From positions 586,178 through 650,177 of the forward strand of contig BJOX01000157.1 in assembly GCA_009731375.1 (NCBI GenBank): a stretch of DNA of 64,000 nucleotides, read 5' to 3'. Under the pieces are notes generated by a model that worked only from the letters and a program-made list of their open reading frames with translations, did not search any database and was not told the origin of the DNA. Within the stretch, counting starts at the first letter, position 1. The number at the start of each line of letters is the position of its first letter. This stretch comes from Paulinella micropora (Eukaryota > Cercozoa > Imbricatea > Euglyphida). Made by a program: the position numbers and the translations under genes. This document shows, piece after piece, positions 52,608 through 62,324 of the stretch.

Positions 52608-53132
52608 ATGCAGTCAAAAGATGCTTTAAAAGAAAACTGGAAGAAAGCAGTTCAAGCAAACAGAGCAAATGCTGAACGTAGAAAGGACGAGTGGGCACGT
52701 GAAAGGCTTCGTAAAAAAGGAGAATTAAAAGAAGCATCAGTGGAAGAACTTATTGAGACAGATGCTGAAGTTGGTGTTGCGAAAGAAATACTTAAAAATC
52801 CTGAGATTGAAGATGAATCAAGCGAAAGCGATAGCGAAATTGATATGTCTGAGGTTATTGCAAATCATATGCTTAGAAAGATAAAAAAGAATGCTAAAAA
52901 GCCCAAGAAGAAAACCGCAAAGAAAGCACCACAGCCCAAGAAGCCTGAGAATTACAGCGAAGAAGAAGAAGAAGAAAGTGAGAGTGAAGAAAGCGAAGAT
53001 TATGAAACAACAGGCGTAAAACAGAGAGGCGGTAAAAAACGAAGTGAAAAAATATCAGTTAATGTATATAACAATACACCAAAGAATAAAGAAAAAAGTA
53101 AGGAAGCAGAAAAGATATTTTTGAAATTCTAA
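52608..53132 (+). CDS. charged, low-complexity viral protein (174 aa)
   Basis: Intact ATG 52608 to TAA. MQSKDALKENWKKAVQANRA, then acidic and basic runs (KKNAKKPKKKTAKKAPQPKK, EEEEEESESEESEDYETTG) and KQRGGKKRSEK. A nuclear-targeting or DNA-binding role would fit the basic block; the RGG/GG site could be cleaved by the viral protease. Family unknown. The 3' end has a branched hairpin. Confidence 0.6.
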   Translation: MQSKDALKENWKKAVQANRANAERRKDEWARERLRKKGELKEASVEELIETDAEVGVAKEILKNPEIEDESSESDSEIDMSEVIANHMLRKIKKNAKKPKKKTAKKAPQPKKPENYSEEEEEESESEESEDYETTGVKQRGGKKRSEKISVNVYNNTPKNKEKSKEAEKIFLKF

Positions 53133-53137
53133 TGATA

Positions 53138-53223
53138 TTCATCAACTTCACTTTCATTCGTTTCACTCACAAGTCCCGAAGGGACGTTGTGACGCTGCGC
53201 TCACATTCTCGTTTGTTGATGAA
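53138..53223 (+). terminator. branched hairpin downstream of the 174-aa gene
   Basis: Outer arms TTCATCAAC (53138-53146) and GTTGATGAA (53215-53223); inner perfect hairpin GTCCCGAAGGGAC, near 53173-53185. Begins 6 bases after the stop codon. Shares CATTCGTTTCACTCA and ATTCTCGTTTGTTG, inverted, with the hairpin at 44604-44651. Confidence 0.55.
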
Positions 53224-53264
53224 CATCGTAGGGAGGTGATATTATTTTAAAATGAAATAAAAAA

Positions 53265-53316
53265 ACGATGGTTTAGAATAAGAGAGAGTGCGACAGCACG
53301 AATCGCAATTCTAAAC
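53265..53316 (+). promoter_or_regulatory. hairpin promoter module upstream of the integrase
   Basis: ACGATGGTTTAGAATAAGAG then GTGCGACAGCAC and ATTCTAAAC, ending 5 bases before ATG 53322. Inverted near-copy of 44516-44572. Confidence 0.6.
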
Positions 53317-53321
53317 TATCA

Positions 53322-54314
53322 ATGGATCACAAACACACAACTAGTAATATTAATGCACAGGATAAGGATACACAACTAGAAGATACTCCGCGAGGCGAAC
53401 CAACAGAGGAAGAACGGACAAGCACTGCTCAAGAATTATTTCGTCAGACTAAGCCTAGGACTAGAGGGACAACAATATGGGCTGATAAGGTATTAGATAT
53501 GGTTAATATTGATTTAATGGATATGAGTAAGGTTGCTACAAAAAATAAAAATTATAATTTTGCCCTTATTTGGATTGATATTCATAGTCGTTATGCTTAT
53601 GCGATACCTATAAAAAATAAATTTTCAACCACCGTTTTAGATGCTCTCAAAAAATTACCAAAGCCTAAAGCATACATATCGGACAATGGTGGGGAGTTTA
53701 AAGGTGCTGTTGGTGAGTGGATGAGAAATAATGGTATTGAACAATTTATGGTTGAAGTAGGCGATCATAATTCGTTAGGTATTGTTGATAGATTTGTTAG
53801 AACACTAAGAGAAAGATTACACGTATTATGGGCTTTTAATCGTAATTTTGATTGGATAAGTTATATTGAAGATGTTGTTTATTATTATAACAAGAAAGAA
53901 CATTCAGCGATTAAGGCGGCACCAATTGATGTATTTAAAGGAAATGATATTAGCCAACAACATAGATATTGTGATAAATATTTATTTGGTTTCAAAGAGG
54001 GAGACAGAGTTAGAAAATTAAACAAGAAACACATTCTAGAAAAGGGAGGAAAGACATGGAGCAAGCAAATCTACACCGTCAAAGCCCGTAAGGGATACCG
54101 GATTGTATTAACAAATGATGATATAGTGCCACCACGACATTTATTAAAGACAGATGCAACTAACGAACCGGAAGAAACAGATATTAATAAAGAACTAAAG
54201 CAACTAACTAAAGAAAAACAAACCAAGCATTTTCTTAAACGAGAGGAAATAGACCCTGCCAACATCAGAACTTCTTCCCGACAAAGGAAGAAAAAAGAAA
54301 TAATGGACTTGTAG
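53322..54314 (+). CDS. retrovirus-type (RVE) integrase of the Polinton, intact
   Basis: 330 residues. Core: VNIDLMDMSK (first Asp), LIWIDIHSRYAYAIPIKNKF, YISDNGGEFKG (second Asp), and DHNSLGIVDRFVRTLRERLH, where the third acid is Asp and not the usual Glu. The C-terminus has EGDRVRKLNKKHILEKGG and WSKQIYTVKARKGY, an SH3/chromo-like module as in other Polinton integrases, then a Lys-rich tail. Catalyses insertion of the linear viral DNA. One of the few long genes in the element without a break. Runs on the plus strand with its own hairpin module upstream. Confidence 0.92.
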   Translation: MDHKHTTSNINAQDKDTQLEDTPRGEPTEEERTSTAQELFRQTKPRTRGTTIWADKVLDMVNIDLMDMSKVATKNKNYNFALIWIDIHSRYAYAIPIKNKFSTTVLDALKKLPKPKAYISDNGGEFKGAVGEWMRNNGIEQFMVEVGDHNSLGIVDRFVRTLRERLHVLWAFNRNFDWISYIEDVVYYYNKKEHSAIKAAPIDVFKGNDISQQHRYCDKYLFGFKEGDRVRKLNKKHILEKGGKTWSKQIYTVKARKGYRIVLTNDDIVPPRHLLKTDATNEPEETDINKELKQLTKEKQTKHFLKREEIDPANIRTSSRQRKKKEIMDL

Positions 54315-54364
54315 TAATATTATTTCTTGAAGTGATAGGTGGCAAACTTTGAATACACAGGGAC

Positions 54365-54700
54365 CTAAGTGTGTATGTAGTACCCCTTTACCGCCGACCA
54401 AGAATGAAACACGCGGATAACATTCTTAGAATCGATGGTGACAAAATAAACTTTTGCCTCTCCAGGGCTCTTCATGAATTTCGCCTCAACCCTGTTATTC
54501 CCTGGCTTGATGAAAACAAGGTCTGGTGTCTTGTCATCGTTGACGAACTCGACGAAACACTTACTTTCTTCACGATGCTTTAGTGGGGACAGCACCTGGG
54601 CTTCGTATAGTTGTATTGCATTTAAAGCATTTGAAACAGCACCAACATCCTCCTCTTCGTCTTCGTGAAGTAATAAGTGTGCTTTTATGTTGTAGTGAAA
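54365..54700 (-). pseudogene. open frame of unknown function, no start codon
   Basis: About 100 codons without ATG: AHLLLHEDEEEDVGAVSNAL, then HREESKCFVEFVNDDKTPDL, VFIKPGNNRVEAKFMKSPGE and FHSWSAVKGYYIHT. Coherent protein-like sequence, so it is a gene remnant or needs a frameshift from the upstream ATG-containing frame near 54718. Not recognised. Confidence 0.4.
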
Positions 54701-54764
54701 TTTGTGTCGTGTTCATTAATGAGAAGTGAGCAGGTAGGCAGACAGCACAGATCACACAACCATT

Positions 54765-55254
54765 TTACTCTACTTGGGCTCTCACTTCATTACCATACAA
54801 CTTATACTTAACTATAACTTCATCAAATGTATCACCTTGTTCAATTAAATTACGTGCGAAATTTTCCTCTTGGCGAGACTTTGGAAATTAATTTTTTTCT
54901 AACCACTTTTCCAAAAATGCTATTTCTTTCTTAGTCTCTTTTTCTTTTCTAAGTCTCTGCCTCTTAACTTTTCTCTCTTCTTCCATTCGTCTTTTGTCTT
55001 CTTTCAGTTCCTCATCTCTCTGATTTGCTGCTTCCAGTCTTGATTCAACATCGTTAAGGTCTCATTTCAATAATCTTAATTTTTGGACAAGTTTTTTTCT
55101 TAGTTTCCAAAAATATTTTATCCTTTTTTGCCGTCTTACTTGTCTTGTCAGAATAATAATCAATCTAATTATTTTCTTCTGTTTCTATTTCTAACTCACT
55201 TTCACTAGAAATTTCATTAGCCTCTTTGGCTTCATGATCGATAAATTCGCTCAT
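54765..55254 (-). pseudogene. decayed acidic/coiled-coil viral gene
   Basis: MSEFIDHEAKEANEISSESE from ATG 55254, TAG near 55165, same frame continues KTSKTAKKDKIFLETKKKTC, a shift near 55060, then LNDVESRLEAANQRDEELKE and a Lys/Glu helix, TAA near 54892, then QEENFARNLIEQGDTFDEVI to 54765. Two stops and one frameshift. Coiled-coil protein, family unknown. Confidence 0.6.
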
Positions 55255-55558
55255 CTCTTCAAGAAGAACTGCGAGAGACAAAAAAGTGGTAGGGGATCCA
55301 AGAATTCTTCGGTTCTCTGAACACTTTGCGCAAAAACCATGTGATAACATTGCGCATTGACTGAGGAGAAAAACACGACACAAAAAATTTATTTGTTCTC
55401 TGTCTTGGTTATGGGTGGTGAAATTAGTAAGTTGGTGGTGTCGTCCGTCATTGTCGGCGGTTCAACTCCCACTGCTTACTCTTATACCACTCTTTTCCAG
55501 ATGCCTTTTTTTTTCTTTTTTTTCTCTTTTTTTGTAAATTCCCTTTTTTTTTTTTTGC

Positions 55559-58500
55559 TTAATAGCCGTATGGTAATGTTGTAATCGGATTTTCTTTTAG
55601 TGGTTGTATTACTCTTTTTGTGTAAGTAAATGAAAATATCTTTTGTATGTGCTCAGACGAAATTGTTTTAGTCTTTTTGTTTCTCGTTATTTTGCTGTTG
55701 GTGTGAATGGTTAAATTTCCAGCCTCTGCCACATTCTTTGCTATACACTTTTCACCTTTTGTTTCAAGTAAGTCCTCTAATTCTTCATATGCCTTCTTAG
55801 ATAGTTCAGTGTCTTGTACTTGTAATCCGTTGCTTATAATACTAAACATATTTACTAAGTTCAATTTCTTACAAGTCTCGTAATTCATTGAGAAGCCCTT
55901 TAATTTCATTTTCGTAGTTCCGTCATCTAGTATGTAGCCGTAGGATTTAGGACCTGCTCCAACAAATGTGGTTATCTTTCTACTTATCTTTGTCTTTTTA
56001 TCTATCAATTCGTCTGTCCATTGCCCCAGTAAATCTCCTGTCGGTATTGTTGTCTGTCCTTCTTTTTCATCTACCGAATAAATCACACTATCTGTGTCGT
56101 GGTATAATACTCTATTACCTAATCTGTCCACCATATCATACAATCTCATCTGTGCGTGTGCTGCAGTAAATAGTGCTACACAGATATTTGTATTGTATGG
56201 GTCTGATACTTTTTCTGGGTGTAGGTTGTAAGATAGTTCTAAGCATTCTTTGTTTATCACATTGATTGATACTTCATTTATCTTTTTGTCGTTTAGTATT
56301 TTGTATAGTTCTGCTTCACTCCTTACTATTTTTGTTTGTGTCTTGTTGTTTTGTTGTCCAAATTTTCCCCATAGTGAGTTTAGACAGAGTTTTGCCACAG
56401 CCCTTCTACCTTCATTCTTTTCAATCTTGCTTTTATCTAATTTAATTTTCATCTTTTCTTCATAGTCCTTAATGTAGTTGTCTTTGTCTTCTTCTGTTAT
56501 GACATTTGAAGGATAGCCACTTGATTCCTGTTTCACTCTTAGAAATGTCTTAATATATTCTTTGAATAGTTCCGTTGTCTGCTCGTTCCAATGCCATAAT
56601 TCATAAGTTTTAATAAGTCTGTAGCCTTTTTGTATTGCTTTGTAAATAAGTGGTGTTGCCCATGTGCCTGTCAGTATTCTGTCCTCGTCAGTGTGCTGAC
56701 ATTTGTCCTGTAAGCCTTCCTTACCACATTTATTACATAGATAATACATCATCTTTCCTCTATCTTGACATGGAAGGACTGGGTGAATTAGTCCTCTAGG
56801 TGGTAGTATTTTTATTTTGCTATACCGAATGCTGTTTTATTATTCAACATATCATATGCTTCTTTTCCTCTTATTGCTTTGTGGTGTTTCACAGGATAGG
56901 GGTCATAGTACATAACCGTCGGATATAGAGAGCACACATTTATATACTTAGCATACTGATACTCACTCATTGACTTCCAGTATAGAGACAGAGCATTCAC
57001 TCTTCCACCAAACATAGCATATGTCGTGGATTGATTGTTTCTTGCTCCATTAATGTCTCTTCTATTGTGCCTTTGAATTCTTCCTTTGTTCTTATCCTAT
57101 TTCATTGACACCCCCATATTGTTATTAATTGACTAACTTCAGGATGCTGACTTATTAAAGTTTCTCGTAGTTTAGTTTCCTTGTATAGTTGCCTAAATGT
57201 TTTATTAACAGACTTTTCTCTATTCAGTTCGTTTCCATTAAAGCACTCAGGACACCCGTGCCAATAACAACCATGGAACTCATATGCCGTTTTTGTTTTC
57301 TCGTCATATCCATCTAAGTAGGCTTTCACACCTTTCGGTAAGTTTAGTATTTTTTCTTTACCATTTAGACCATGTTGAATTTTGGCATTGTCCTTTTTTT
57401 CTCTGTATGCTAACCATTCCACACACATACGACTTGTTTTTGCTTTGTCTGTTCTGTTTGTCGGTATGACTGCTATGCTGTCCTCAGGCATGTAGTTTGT
57501 TTTGAATAGTGCCATACACGTAGAGGCAATTGTTGTGTATTGAAATGGATCAATACCAAACTCCATAAATTGCTTCCTAAACTCAATACACCCCCTCCTT
57601 AGTATATCTACATCACTATGACAATATTCAATCATTTCTTTTTATTGAAATCAAATACTTTGCTTTTTTCCTCGTCATACCATTTTAGAAAATCCTCTCT
57701 TTTCTTCTTTGAGAATGAGTTATAACCATAATCATCTTTGTCTGGCATTTTCCCTATGTATGTTTGGTTGTCTGTTTTATTGAAAAAGTGAGGAAAATAT
57801 CCTTTCTTTAATTCTGTAAGTCCGAATGTATCAGGAAAATCAGATAAAGGCATAGTAAGGAAAGATAGACTATCTATAAATCTAATCTGTTCTTTTCCAT
57901 TACCAATAGACATCATTATTTTTCCACCTTCATAGATTACAAATGGAGTTATGCCTTTTTCAATTAACCATTTCAGCACAAGTTGACAATCATACCCCGC
58001 GCATTATGTGCTATGAATGTATAGCCCTTATGTTTCACACCCAACGCCCACTCACAGAATTGTTCAATGTTTTTATGTATGATTGGTGTGTTGTCGTTGA
58101 AATATTGACTTTCTGAATGATTGATAATATGTATTCCAGTCTCTTGATTTGCTTCAAAATCAAAGAATACATATTTTGTTGATGGTGCGTGTATGACTTT
58201 TTTCTTTATCTCACATTGGTGCCATAAAGGTTTTAGTTCTTTGCAGTTCCTACATTTTTCATATCCGCATTTATATTCTCCTTTGCATGTCTTAGCACAC
58301 GTGACACATTTCTTCTTTACATCACACAACTCATTTTGTTTATGATTGTTGAAACATTCATCATTAGGAAACTTTCTATTACACTCATTGTACGTTTTCC
58401 ATTTTGAAATATTGTCATATCCTTTACATCCTTCGGTTAGACATATATTACATTTGAATTCACATGCGTGATTATGTTCGTATCCCTTCATACATTTCTC

Positions 58501-59529
58501 GCAAAAGTTTCGTTTTGATAAGAATGCTTTCATACTTGTTATGGTGTCGTAATGGTTCATTGTTTTTAGTATGTATATATATTTTTTGTCCTTCATCTCA
58601 GTCTTATATACGATTTTGTCTGGATATTCAACAATAACAATGTTGTAGTCTATATGTCTATCAAACTCACTAATTTCGGAAAGCACACACAAATCTTTCA
58701 TGACACCAGCCTCCTCATGTAGTTTGTTCGCCAGTTCGTCTTGGATTCTGCGTCCGTCCTTGATTTGTGAATACTTTTGATGCTTTTCTATTTTTGCCTT
58801 TGCTACAACTATTGCACTTGCCAAACATATGTTGTCATCATTATTTATTCGTATTACACCTTTCTTTTTATACATGTCTGTTTCTGTTATTGCCTTCAAT
58901 CTTGCTCCTCCTCCTGGCATCCTTACACCCACAAAATTGAAATCAATAAGTTCCATTGTTGCTCCTTCTTCGTCCATATAGTTTTCGTCGTTTGATTGCA
59001 GTATAGATTCTAATCTAGTCAGTATATCTTCTAAATTGAAATCTTTTACTTTTATTAATTTTTGGTTTTGAACATTCCAAGTTGAAGGAATAGCACTAAT
59101 ACGTATTTGTATTAAGTCATTGTCTTTGTAAAGTGTTTTAAAGTCTTCAATTATAGATCCGATCATGCCGATGATACCCTCTAATGGAAACTTTTTCACT
59201 TTTTGAGACATTGATTTACTTAATTTTATAGAATATACAGATTGCCCCACTGGTAGATTGTGTTCAGTGTCCCTCCTTATCAGTTTATAGCCATTGAAAT
59301 CTATTACTTGTGGTTCAACATATTTTCGTTCCCTTTGTTTTCGCTCAGGTTCAGAATAAAACCTTTCAGGGTCAGATAGTGCTCCCCTCGTAGTTGTTAT
59401 GTCGTAAAACCTACTACCATTTGGCTTTTTCACATACAACTTGTTTTGCCTTATTTGGAATATTATATTAGCCTCTGTGAGTTTGTCTAGGTTCCATTTG
59501 TGCCCGCCATAGTCGATGGTGTTCGACAT
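55559..59529 (-). pseudogene. protein-primed DNA polymerase B, frameshifted, motif A Asp replaced
   Basis: About 1,320 residues from ATG 59529 (MSNTIDYGGHKWNLDKLTEA). Order: N-terminal domain with VIRINNDDNICLASAIVVAK; a cysteine-rich zinc region (CEKCMKGYEHNHACEFKC, CVTCAKTCKGEYKCGYEKC); Exo I YVFFDFEANQETG; Exo II FIAHNARG, shift, YDCQLVLKW; Exo III-like MIEYCHSDVDIL; TPR-type insertion with YEFHGCYWHGCPECF; motif A YINVCSLYPTVMYYD; motif B AKLCLNSLWGKFG; motif C YHDTDSVIY. Frameshifts lie near 57995 (GGGG), 57640 (A run), 57020 and 56815, and a TGA near 57100 replaces an expected Trp. Motif A normally reads D-x-x-S-L-Y-P; here the Asp is Asn, removing a metal ligand. Would replicate the linear genome using a terminal protein. 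Confidence 0.92.
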
Positions 59530-59630
59530 ATATTAATTGGAATATAATTTTTCAAAAAATACTTTTTATTTATATAGAAAAATACATATATATAATATTA
59601 TATTATCTTTAATATGAAATTCATTTTTTT

Positions 59631-59852
59631 TCAGGTCTCAATTTGGCCGACAATACTCTGGAGCCTAATAAGGTCAGCCTTGATTTTTTCTCTTTTCTCT
59701 TTTGATTTTCTCAGTATGTCTGCCTTGTTTTTTTGATAATATTCTTTTGCTCTCATAAGTGCTTTCTCTTTATTTCTTCTCTGATATTCTCTCATGCGTT
59801 CAGCGTGTTTCGCCCTTGCCTCCTCTGCAGTATATGTAGGTTTTCTACACAT
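59631..59852 (-). CDS. small basic helical viral protein (73 aa)
   Basis: ATG 59852: MCRKPTYTAEEARAKHAERM then REYQRRNKEKALMRAKEYYQ, a continuous basic amphipathic helix. Short proteins of this type are frequent in Polinton-like and giant viruses (from memory). Intact. DNA binding is plausible but not shown. Confidence 0.55.
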   Translation of the reverse strand: MCRKPTYTAEEARAKHAERMREYQRRNKEKALMRAKEYYQKNKADILRKSKEKREKIKADLIRLQSIVGQIET

Positions 59853-59894
59853 TTATATCATATATAATATAATTTTTATTTATTTAAATAGAAA

Positions 59895-60244
59895 TTATTT
59901 TGTTTTAAAACATAAACTTGGTGTTTCAATGAATCCTCATGAGCTAATTGTTGCAGGTAAAGAAGATACTATTTTACCGCACCCACATTCATATTTTTCG
60001 TTTTGTTTCTTTTGTGCCCATACTTTTTTATATTCTTTCTTTTTTTTTGTTCTTCATTTCACAATTCCCTTTTTGGTTTGATATACGTATCGTTGTACTC
60101 TTGTGCTTTCTGTTGTGCTTGTTCTTTTGTCCTCTTACTATTAATACAAAAATTCTTTACATTTTGTTTTCCTTCCTCCTTTATTTCACACACACCCTCA
60201 GTCGAGTGATATTGTTCATAACATACACTCCTCCCTTTGAATAA
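59895..60244 (-). pseudogene. decayed C2H2-like zinc-finger ORF
   Basis: Right to left: FKGRSVCYEQYHSTEG, then EEGKQNVKNFCINSKRTKEQ, a stop and shift near 60060-60040, then WAQKKQNEKYECGCGKIVSS and, after another shift, HEDSLKHQ. The C-x-C...H...H order matches the small zinc fingers of giant virus and PLV proteins (from memory). Adjacent to the right TIR. Confidence 0.45.
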
Positions 60245-60315
60245 TACTTTGCATTTTGTTATATATAAGGGTTATATAGTTTTTAATATATAATTCAATA
60301 TAGCACACTTTTTAT

Positions 60316-60616
60316 ACTCGCAATAGGGATGAATTTTAATTTTTTAAAAAAGATAACTAAGTTCAGGACAGCAGTAAAAACTAAGAAACATGTTTTAATG
60401 TATCTTCGTGTTGATTTGAAAAAAGATAGATAAGTTATCTTTTTTTTAGAGTTTGAGAGAAATTCAAATTTAGAATATTTAAGCCTTAATGATTGTTATA
60501 TTTAATTTGGATAAAGTTATGTATATTTTTGTTGAAATTAATAGTAAGATGAATTTATATAAAAATATCATTATTTTATATAAAAGATAACTGTCCAATA
60601 GTGGTACCTATAGTAG
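60316..60616 (-). repeat. right terminal inverted repeat
   Basis: 301 bp; mate of 38251-38551. Followed by TATAACTT, the likely target duplication. Confidence 0.92.
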
Positions 60617-60639
60617 TATAACTTACTAGATATACTAGT

Positions 60640-60741
60640 ACTTTTCACGTGGACGTTCCCTGAGTAAAATTGTAAAATTGTTCTCTCAATACTTTTCACG
60701 TGGAAGTTCCCTGAGTCAAATTGTAAAATTGTTCTCTCAAT
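60640..60741 (+). repeat. 51-bp tandem repeat, two copies
   Basis: ACTTTTCACGTGGACGTTCC... at 60640-60690 and ACTTTTCACGTGGAAGTTCC... at 60691-60741, differing at two positions. Lies just outside the right end of the virus. Confidence 0.85.
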
Positions 60742-61212
60742 AAAAACGGAGAAGTATGGATTACTAGATGTCACTTGTAAGTAACTTCATTAAATAGGGG
60801 GCTTTCGGATGGCAAAATTCCGTCAAAAACCGTTTCGTCATCGGCAAAATTTAGAAACAAATTCATCTACCGGCCCTATGCATTTTGGGGTTGCCGCTGA
60901 TGACCAGGTTTCTAGAGGTGTGGCGAACTGAAAAACGTTTATACGAAAAGCCACTGCCCGTGAAATTCATAGGTGTTGCCTCCAAAAAAGGTTATCCAGG
61001 AACTTTTTGTTTCTTTTATTTTTGGCCTCCGAAAATGGTTATCTCTAACTTTTGGGGGGTTGTTTCTTCTGCCTCCAAGTTTTTTTTGCATGGTAGTTCA
61101 CACCTTGCGCTATTTTCTTTCCACCACACACTTTTCTATTTCTTTCCCACACAACAAGTACTTTTTGATTTTTGATTCCACTTACGCATTGTCTGTGTGT
61201 GTGTGTGTGTGA

Positions 61213-61243
<31 letters not shown>

Positions 61244-61394
61244 TGTCTGCCTGTCTGTCTGTCTCTCTGTCTGTCTCTGTCTGTCCGTCTTTCTGTCTCT
61301 CTGTCTCTCTGCCTCAGACTAGTACTGTCTGTCCGTCTGTCTGTCTGTCTGTCTCAGACTCTGTCTCAGACTGTCCGTGTGCTGTCTGTCTGTG

Positions 61395-61429
<35 letters not shown>

Positions 61430-61763
61430 CCTGTCTGTCTGTCTGCCTGTCAGAATATGATTACACTTTTCATAGGGTCATTTTTAGGAAAAATGCCCTC
61501 TATGAAAAGAGTCTTTCGGACCAAAATCTCCAAAAATCAGCAAACAAGAGGAAATCAAGACGAAATCAAAAAGGAAGCGAAATAGAAGAAGAAAAAGGAA
61601 TTACCTTTATGGTAGCACCCACCTATCACACAGACAAGAATGATATGAGAAAAATTTCTTTGCAAGCAAGGGGTTTTTTGTTTTTTGTTTTGAAAATTAA
61701 TAAAATAATACACACTAGTTTATACTCCTATGTGCAAAAGGAGTTTAGTGGATAGACCACTTT
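60742..61763. other. AT-rich flank with CTGT microsatellite and a 44-bp hairpin
   Basis: No convincing gene. (GT)n and (CTGT)n at about 61192-61452. Hairpin 61466-61509: CTTTTCATAG...CTATGAAAAG with inner CATTTTT/AAAAATG. The plus frames here translate the microsatellite. Confidence 0.7.
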
Positions 61764-62180
61764 TTATATAGCATAATTGTTTCTTACTTGGAACATATCA
61801 TTTCCATTTTCAACATTCATATCTCCGTCATCATTATCATTCTTATCTCTTACGTATTTCATTAGCGAACGATTGAAAGACAATCCTTCTTTATCTATTC
61901 CATCAAAAATACGATCTTGTATTTCTATCTTAAACTCAGAACAATTTTCTTTTCTCCAAGCATAAAAAAGTCTGATTTCTTTTTCTTTTTTGAATAAAGT
62001 CATTCGTCTTTTTTGTTTAAACATTCTGTCATTTTCAACCTTTTCACTTTCCTTATCAAGTTTGCGAATTATGTGATTAATAGCATTTAGTTTGATTAGG
62101 AATGGTTGTTTTTTTTCGTTCAATAAATCAATTTCTCTGTCAATCTTATTTATTCTTTCTTCACAAAATTCTGGATTTTC
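61764..62180 (-). CDS. hypothetical charged ORF, partial
   Basis: About 138 open codons: KWTENPEFCEERINKIDREI, then NHIIRKLDKESEKVENDRMF, LFYAWRKENCSEFKIEIQD, ending MFQVRNNYAI. No ATG near its 5' end; first ATG is internal. Coiled-coil N-half. Could belong to the second viral element. Not recognised. Confidence 0.4.
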   Translation of the reverse strand, partial: ENPEFCEERINKIDREIDLLNEKKQPFLIKLNAINHIIRKLDKESEKVENDRMFKQKRRMTLFKKEKEIRLFYAWRKENCSEFKIEIQDRIFDGIDKEGLSFNRSLMKYVRDKNDNDDGDMNVENGNDMFQVRNNYAI

Positions 62181-62324
62181 GGTCCATTTTCCGAAATTAC
62201 ATTAACTATTTCCAAAATTCCTCTGACCCTAAATAAAAAAAGGAAATTGCTAAAAAAACTGACGACCCAAACCAAAATCACGTGTCAATCTCATTCTCCC
62301 AAAATCTCAAAATCCAAGAAGTGG

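Larger units (their letters stand above)
38251..60616. mobile_element. endogenous Polinton/Maverick-type DNA virus, 22,366 bp
   Basis: Bounded by 301-bp terminal inverted repeats whose ends both read CTACTATAGGTACC inward, and flanked by TATAACTA (38243-38250) and TATAACTT (60617-60624), a 7-of-8 direct repeat suggesting a target-site duplication. Inside are protein-primed DNA polymerase B, retrovirus-type integrase, packaging ATPase, cysteine protease, major capsid and penton-like proteins, which together define Polintons. The known family usually makes a 6-bp duplication, so the exact TSD length is open. GC content is far lower than in the host exons nearby. Many genes are broken, so it is a fossil or is affected by assembly indels. 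Confidence 0.92.

Noticed and set aside
55410-55500. tRNA-like stretch with GGTTCAACTCCC
   Set aside because: A T-loop-like motif and a weak D-loop-like AGTAAGTTGG are present, but the T stem and acceptor stem do not pair properly.
43690-57979. Alternative genetic code or programmed frameshifting as an explanation for broken viral genes
   Set aside because: TAA, TAG and TGA each interrupt a coherent frame, and shifts occur in both directions at unrelated sequences; decay or assembly error is simpler.
60885-61212. Plus frames beginning MGLPLMTRFLEV and MLPPKKVIQ
   Set aside because: Phe/Ser-rich translations of AT-rich DNA with no recognisable domain; overlapping frames equally open.
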